A DNA stretch of 6,918 nt from Christensenellaceae bacterium (GTDB lineage: Bacteria > Bacillota > Clostridia > Christensenellales > DTU072), in NCBI GenBank assembly GCA_031260775.1, contig JAISKW010000140.1, forward strand, positions 1 to 6,918, read 5' to 3'. The notes beneath the pieces are model-generated. The model saw only the letters and a program-made list of their open reading frames with translations. It was not told the origin of the DNA and ran no database searches. Positions 5,494-6,918 of this stretch are shown here, one piece after another. Every line of letters begins with the position of its first letter. The first letter of the stretch is position 1. The position numbers were made by a program, and so were the translations under genes.

Positions 5494-6636
5494 ATGAGAA
5501 TTCTTGTTTGCCCCGACAGTTTCAAAGGCACACTTTCGGCATCCGAAGCCGCGAATATAATTGCCGTAACTATGAAAAAACGGTTGCCGAATGCCGAAAC
5601 CGTTTTAATACCGCTTGCCGACGGAGGAGAGGGCACTGCCGAGGCGTTATCAACCGTGTTCAAGGGGGAGTTCATAACGGTTAAAACGACAGACTCTCTT
5701 AACCGTGAAATAAGCGCGCAATATTTGCTGTGCAAAAACAGCGTTGCGGTTATCGAAACGGCGGAGGCAATGGGTTTACCTCAATTGTCGTCGACCGAAC
5801 GCGACCCCGAAAAAACCTCGTCGTTCGGCGCGGGCTTGTTAATCAAGGACGCCGTCCGACGCGGAGCAACCGATATTTATTTGACCCTCGGCGGCAGCGC
5901 AACAAACGACTGTTTCTTCGGCGCGCTTGCGGCACTCGGTGCGGAGTTTTACACAAATGGCGTTAAAATCGGCATTCCGTGCGGCGGTGATTTAAGCAAA
6001 ATTGATAAAATTGTTCTATCTTCCGAATTCAAGAGCCTTGTATCCAAAACGAAATTCACCGCAATGTGTGACGTAAACAATCCGCCATACGGCTTAAACG
6101 GCGCGGCACACATTTACGCTCCGCAAAAAGGAGCAAATTGCGAAGCCGTAGAACGCTTAGATGAAGGGGTAAAAAGCCTTGTTGAATTGCTTGTAAAAGA
6201 GGGTTTCGCAACGAACGCATTACATACGCTTGTCGGCGGCGGCGCGGCAGGCGCAAGCCCCGTGGGGATTACTACTCTCCTTAACGGCAAAATTCAAAGC
6301 GGAATTACGACGGTCTTAACGCTCACAAGCTTTGTTGAGGCCGCAAAAACCTGCGACGCAATAATTGTCGGAGAGGGGAAATTAGACAAGCAATCGTTTA
6401 TGGGCAAGGTGATTGACGGCGTTATTTCCGTACTTAAGAAAAACAATTTAACGCCGGAAATCTATGCCGCTTGTGGGCTCAACGCTCTGACGGAAGCCGA
6501 ATACACCGCCCAAGGTTTATCGTTCGTATCCGCGTGCGACGACGGTTCAACACCGTTTGAAGTCATTAAAAAAACCGCACGCGAAAGGCTCGAAGCCGCG
6601 ACGGCGAAGCTTTGCCGTCTCATCGTTGCAAAATAG
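5494..6636 (+). CDS. Glycerate kinase, GlxK/GarK family
   Basis: This family phosphorylates D-glycerate with ATP to give 2-phosphoglycerate (usual for GarK/GlxK enzymes) or 3-phosphoglycerate, feeding glycerate into lower glycolysis. The 380-residue product has the normal family length. Motifs in order are CPDSFKGTLSA (6-16), LADGGEG (41-47), GGSATND (133-139), CDVNNP (192-197), PQKGA (210-214), GGGAAGA (248-254) and VGEGKLD (292-298). All are characteristic of the PF02595 family. After GGSATND the sequence reads CFFGALAALG, where most members have small residues (DGGAG-like); this is a local divergence with unknown effect. The gene follows aroA after 3 bases, so it is probably in the same transcript. 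An AGGAG at 5472-5476 lies 17 bases before the ATG, too far to act as a normal ribosome binding site. Which hydroxyl is phosphorylated cannot be decided here, so no symbol is given. Confidence 0.92.
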   Translation: MRILVCPDSFKGTLSASEAANIIAVTMKKRLPNAETVLIPLADGGEGTAEALSTVFKGEFITVKTTDSLNREISAQYLLCKNSVAVIETAEAMGLPQLSSTERDPEKTSSFGAGLLIKDAVRRGATDIYLTLGGSATNDCFFGALAALGAEFYTNGVKIGIPCGGDLSKIDKIVLSSEFKSLVSKTKFTAMCDVNNPPYGLNGAAHIYAPQKGANCEAVERLDEGVKSLVELLVKEGFATNALHTLVGGGAAGASPVGITTLLNGKIQSGITTVLTLTSFVEAAKTCDAIIVGEGKLDKQSFMGKVIDGVISVLKKNNLTPEIYAACGLNALTEAEYTAQGLSFVSACDDGSTPFEVIKKTARERLEAATAKLCRLIVAK

Positions 6637-6673
6637 CACATAAAACCGTCCGATTGTCCTTGCGTTAACGGGT
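6637..6673. other. Short convergent intergenic gap without a recognisable terminator
   Basis: The glycerate kinase and the Na/Pi-like gene end facing each other with 37 bases between their stops. Only a 4-bp CCGT/ACGG pairing with a long loop is visible, with no T-run on either side. I see no intrinsic terminator. Termination may be Rho-dependent, or transcripts may run into the opposite gene. Confidence 0.5.
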
Positions 6674-6918
6674 CTAACCTTTCGCGGCGGTTTCGGGGAC
6701 GACTATTTCGGAAAGTTTTACGACTTGTTTTACGAACGGCACAAGAATAACTACCGTCACAACATTAAACAGTAAGTGAAAGTACGCAATTAAGGTTGCA
6801 GGGGTCAGCCGAAGCGAAAGCGCATCGATGTTTTTCGAAAACACCAATACGAGCGGAGTAAAAACAATCAGCCCTACCATATTAAAAAGTAAATGGATTA
6901 TCGCGGTGCGTTTCGCGT
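6674..6918 (-). CDS. Na+/phosphate cotransporter-like protein, C-terminal end only
   Basis: The frame enters from the right edge and ends at TAG (6676-6674), so only the last 80 codons are present. An ATG at 6880 is internal, because the frame stays open to the edge. The visible part contains AKRTAIIHLLFN, a hydrophobic segment (GLIVFTPLVLVFS), then LIAYFHLLFNVVTVVILVPF. The two H-LLFN elements followed by hydrophobic spans are typical of the second half of NptA-type Na/Pi cotransporters (PF02690), which import phosphate with sodium. Many bacterial members continue into a cytoplasmic PhoU-like domain of over 150 residues. Here the protein stops about 20 residues after the last span, at PETAAKG. 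A second in-frame stop (TAA) occurs two codons later. Family assignment is fairly strong; substrate is inferred. Confidence 0.75.
   Translation of the reverse strand, partial: AKRTAIIHLLFNMVGLIVFTPLVLVFSKNIDALSLRLTPATLIAYFHLLFNVVTVVILVPFVKQVVKLSEIVVPETAAKG

Noticed and set aside
6637..6673. Bidirectional terminator between the convergent genes
   Set aside because: Only a 4-bp pairing with a loop of about 18 nt can be drawn, with no T-rich tail on either strand.

Overview
The window looks like part of the chromosome of an endospore-forming Firmicute, most likely an uncultured clostridial lineage. The evidence is a six-gene run of spoIIIA genes (AB to AG), which are confined to endospore formers. 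Base composition is moderate, and most proteins match family motifs well but are divergent or shortened compared with the Bacillus subtilis versions as I remember them. No mobile elements, RNA genes or CRISPR repeats were seen.

Layout. Bases 1-3735 are read leftward (minus strand). spoIIIAB, AC, AD, AE, AF and AG are packed with gaps of a few bases or 3-nt overlaps at shared GTGA sequences. They are followed, after 43 nt, by an incomplete multi-membrane-span ORF that runs off the left edge. Bases 3803-6636 are read rightward as a compact three-gene cluster: hisE (histidine biosynthesis), aroA (EPSP synthase, shikimate pathway) and a glycerate kinase of the GlxK/GarK family. The two units diverge from a 67-nt gap (3736-3802) that must hold both promoters, or parts of them. 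At the right edge, the C-terminal end of a Na+/phosphate cotransporter-like membrane protein is read leftward and converges on the glycerate kinase.

How the genes work together. The SpoIIIA proteins form the mother-cell side of the channel that links mother cell and forespore during engulfment. AB to AF are membrane components and AG forms a ring. The metabolic trio has no direct link to sporulation and looks like a housekeeping operon of mixed pathways.

Points worth attention: (1) the spoIIIA cluster begins at AB, with no spoIIIAA ATPase gene in front, and spoIIIAH does not follow AG directly; (2) none of the ten visible start codons has a recognisable Shine-Dalgarno sequence, which is unexpected for a Firmicute; (3) the end of spoIIIAG carries two mutually exclusive stem-loops, one of which encloses the stop codon; (4) the Na/Pi-like protein ends just after its transmembrane repeat, without a PhoU-like tail; (5) the partial ORF at the left edge is a four-span membrane protein of uncertain family. 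I did not find a clearly new multi-gene system here.
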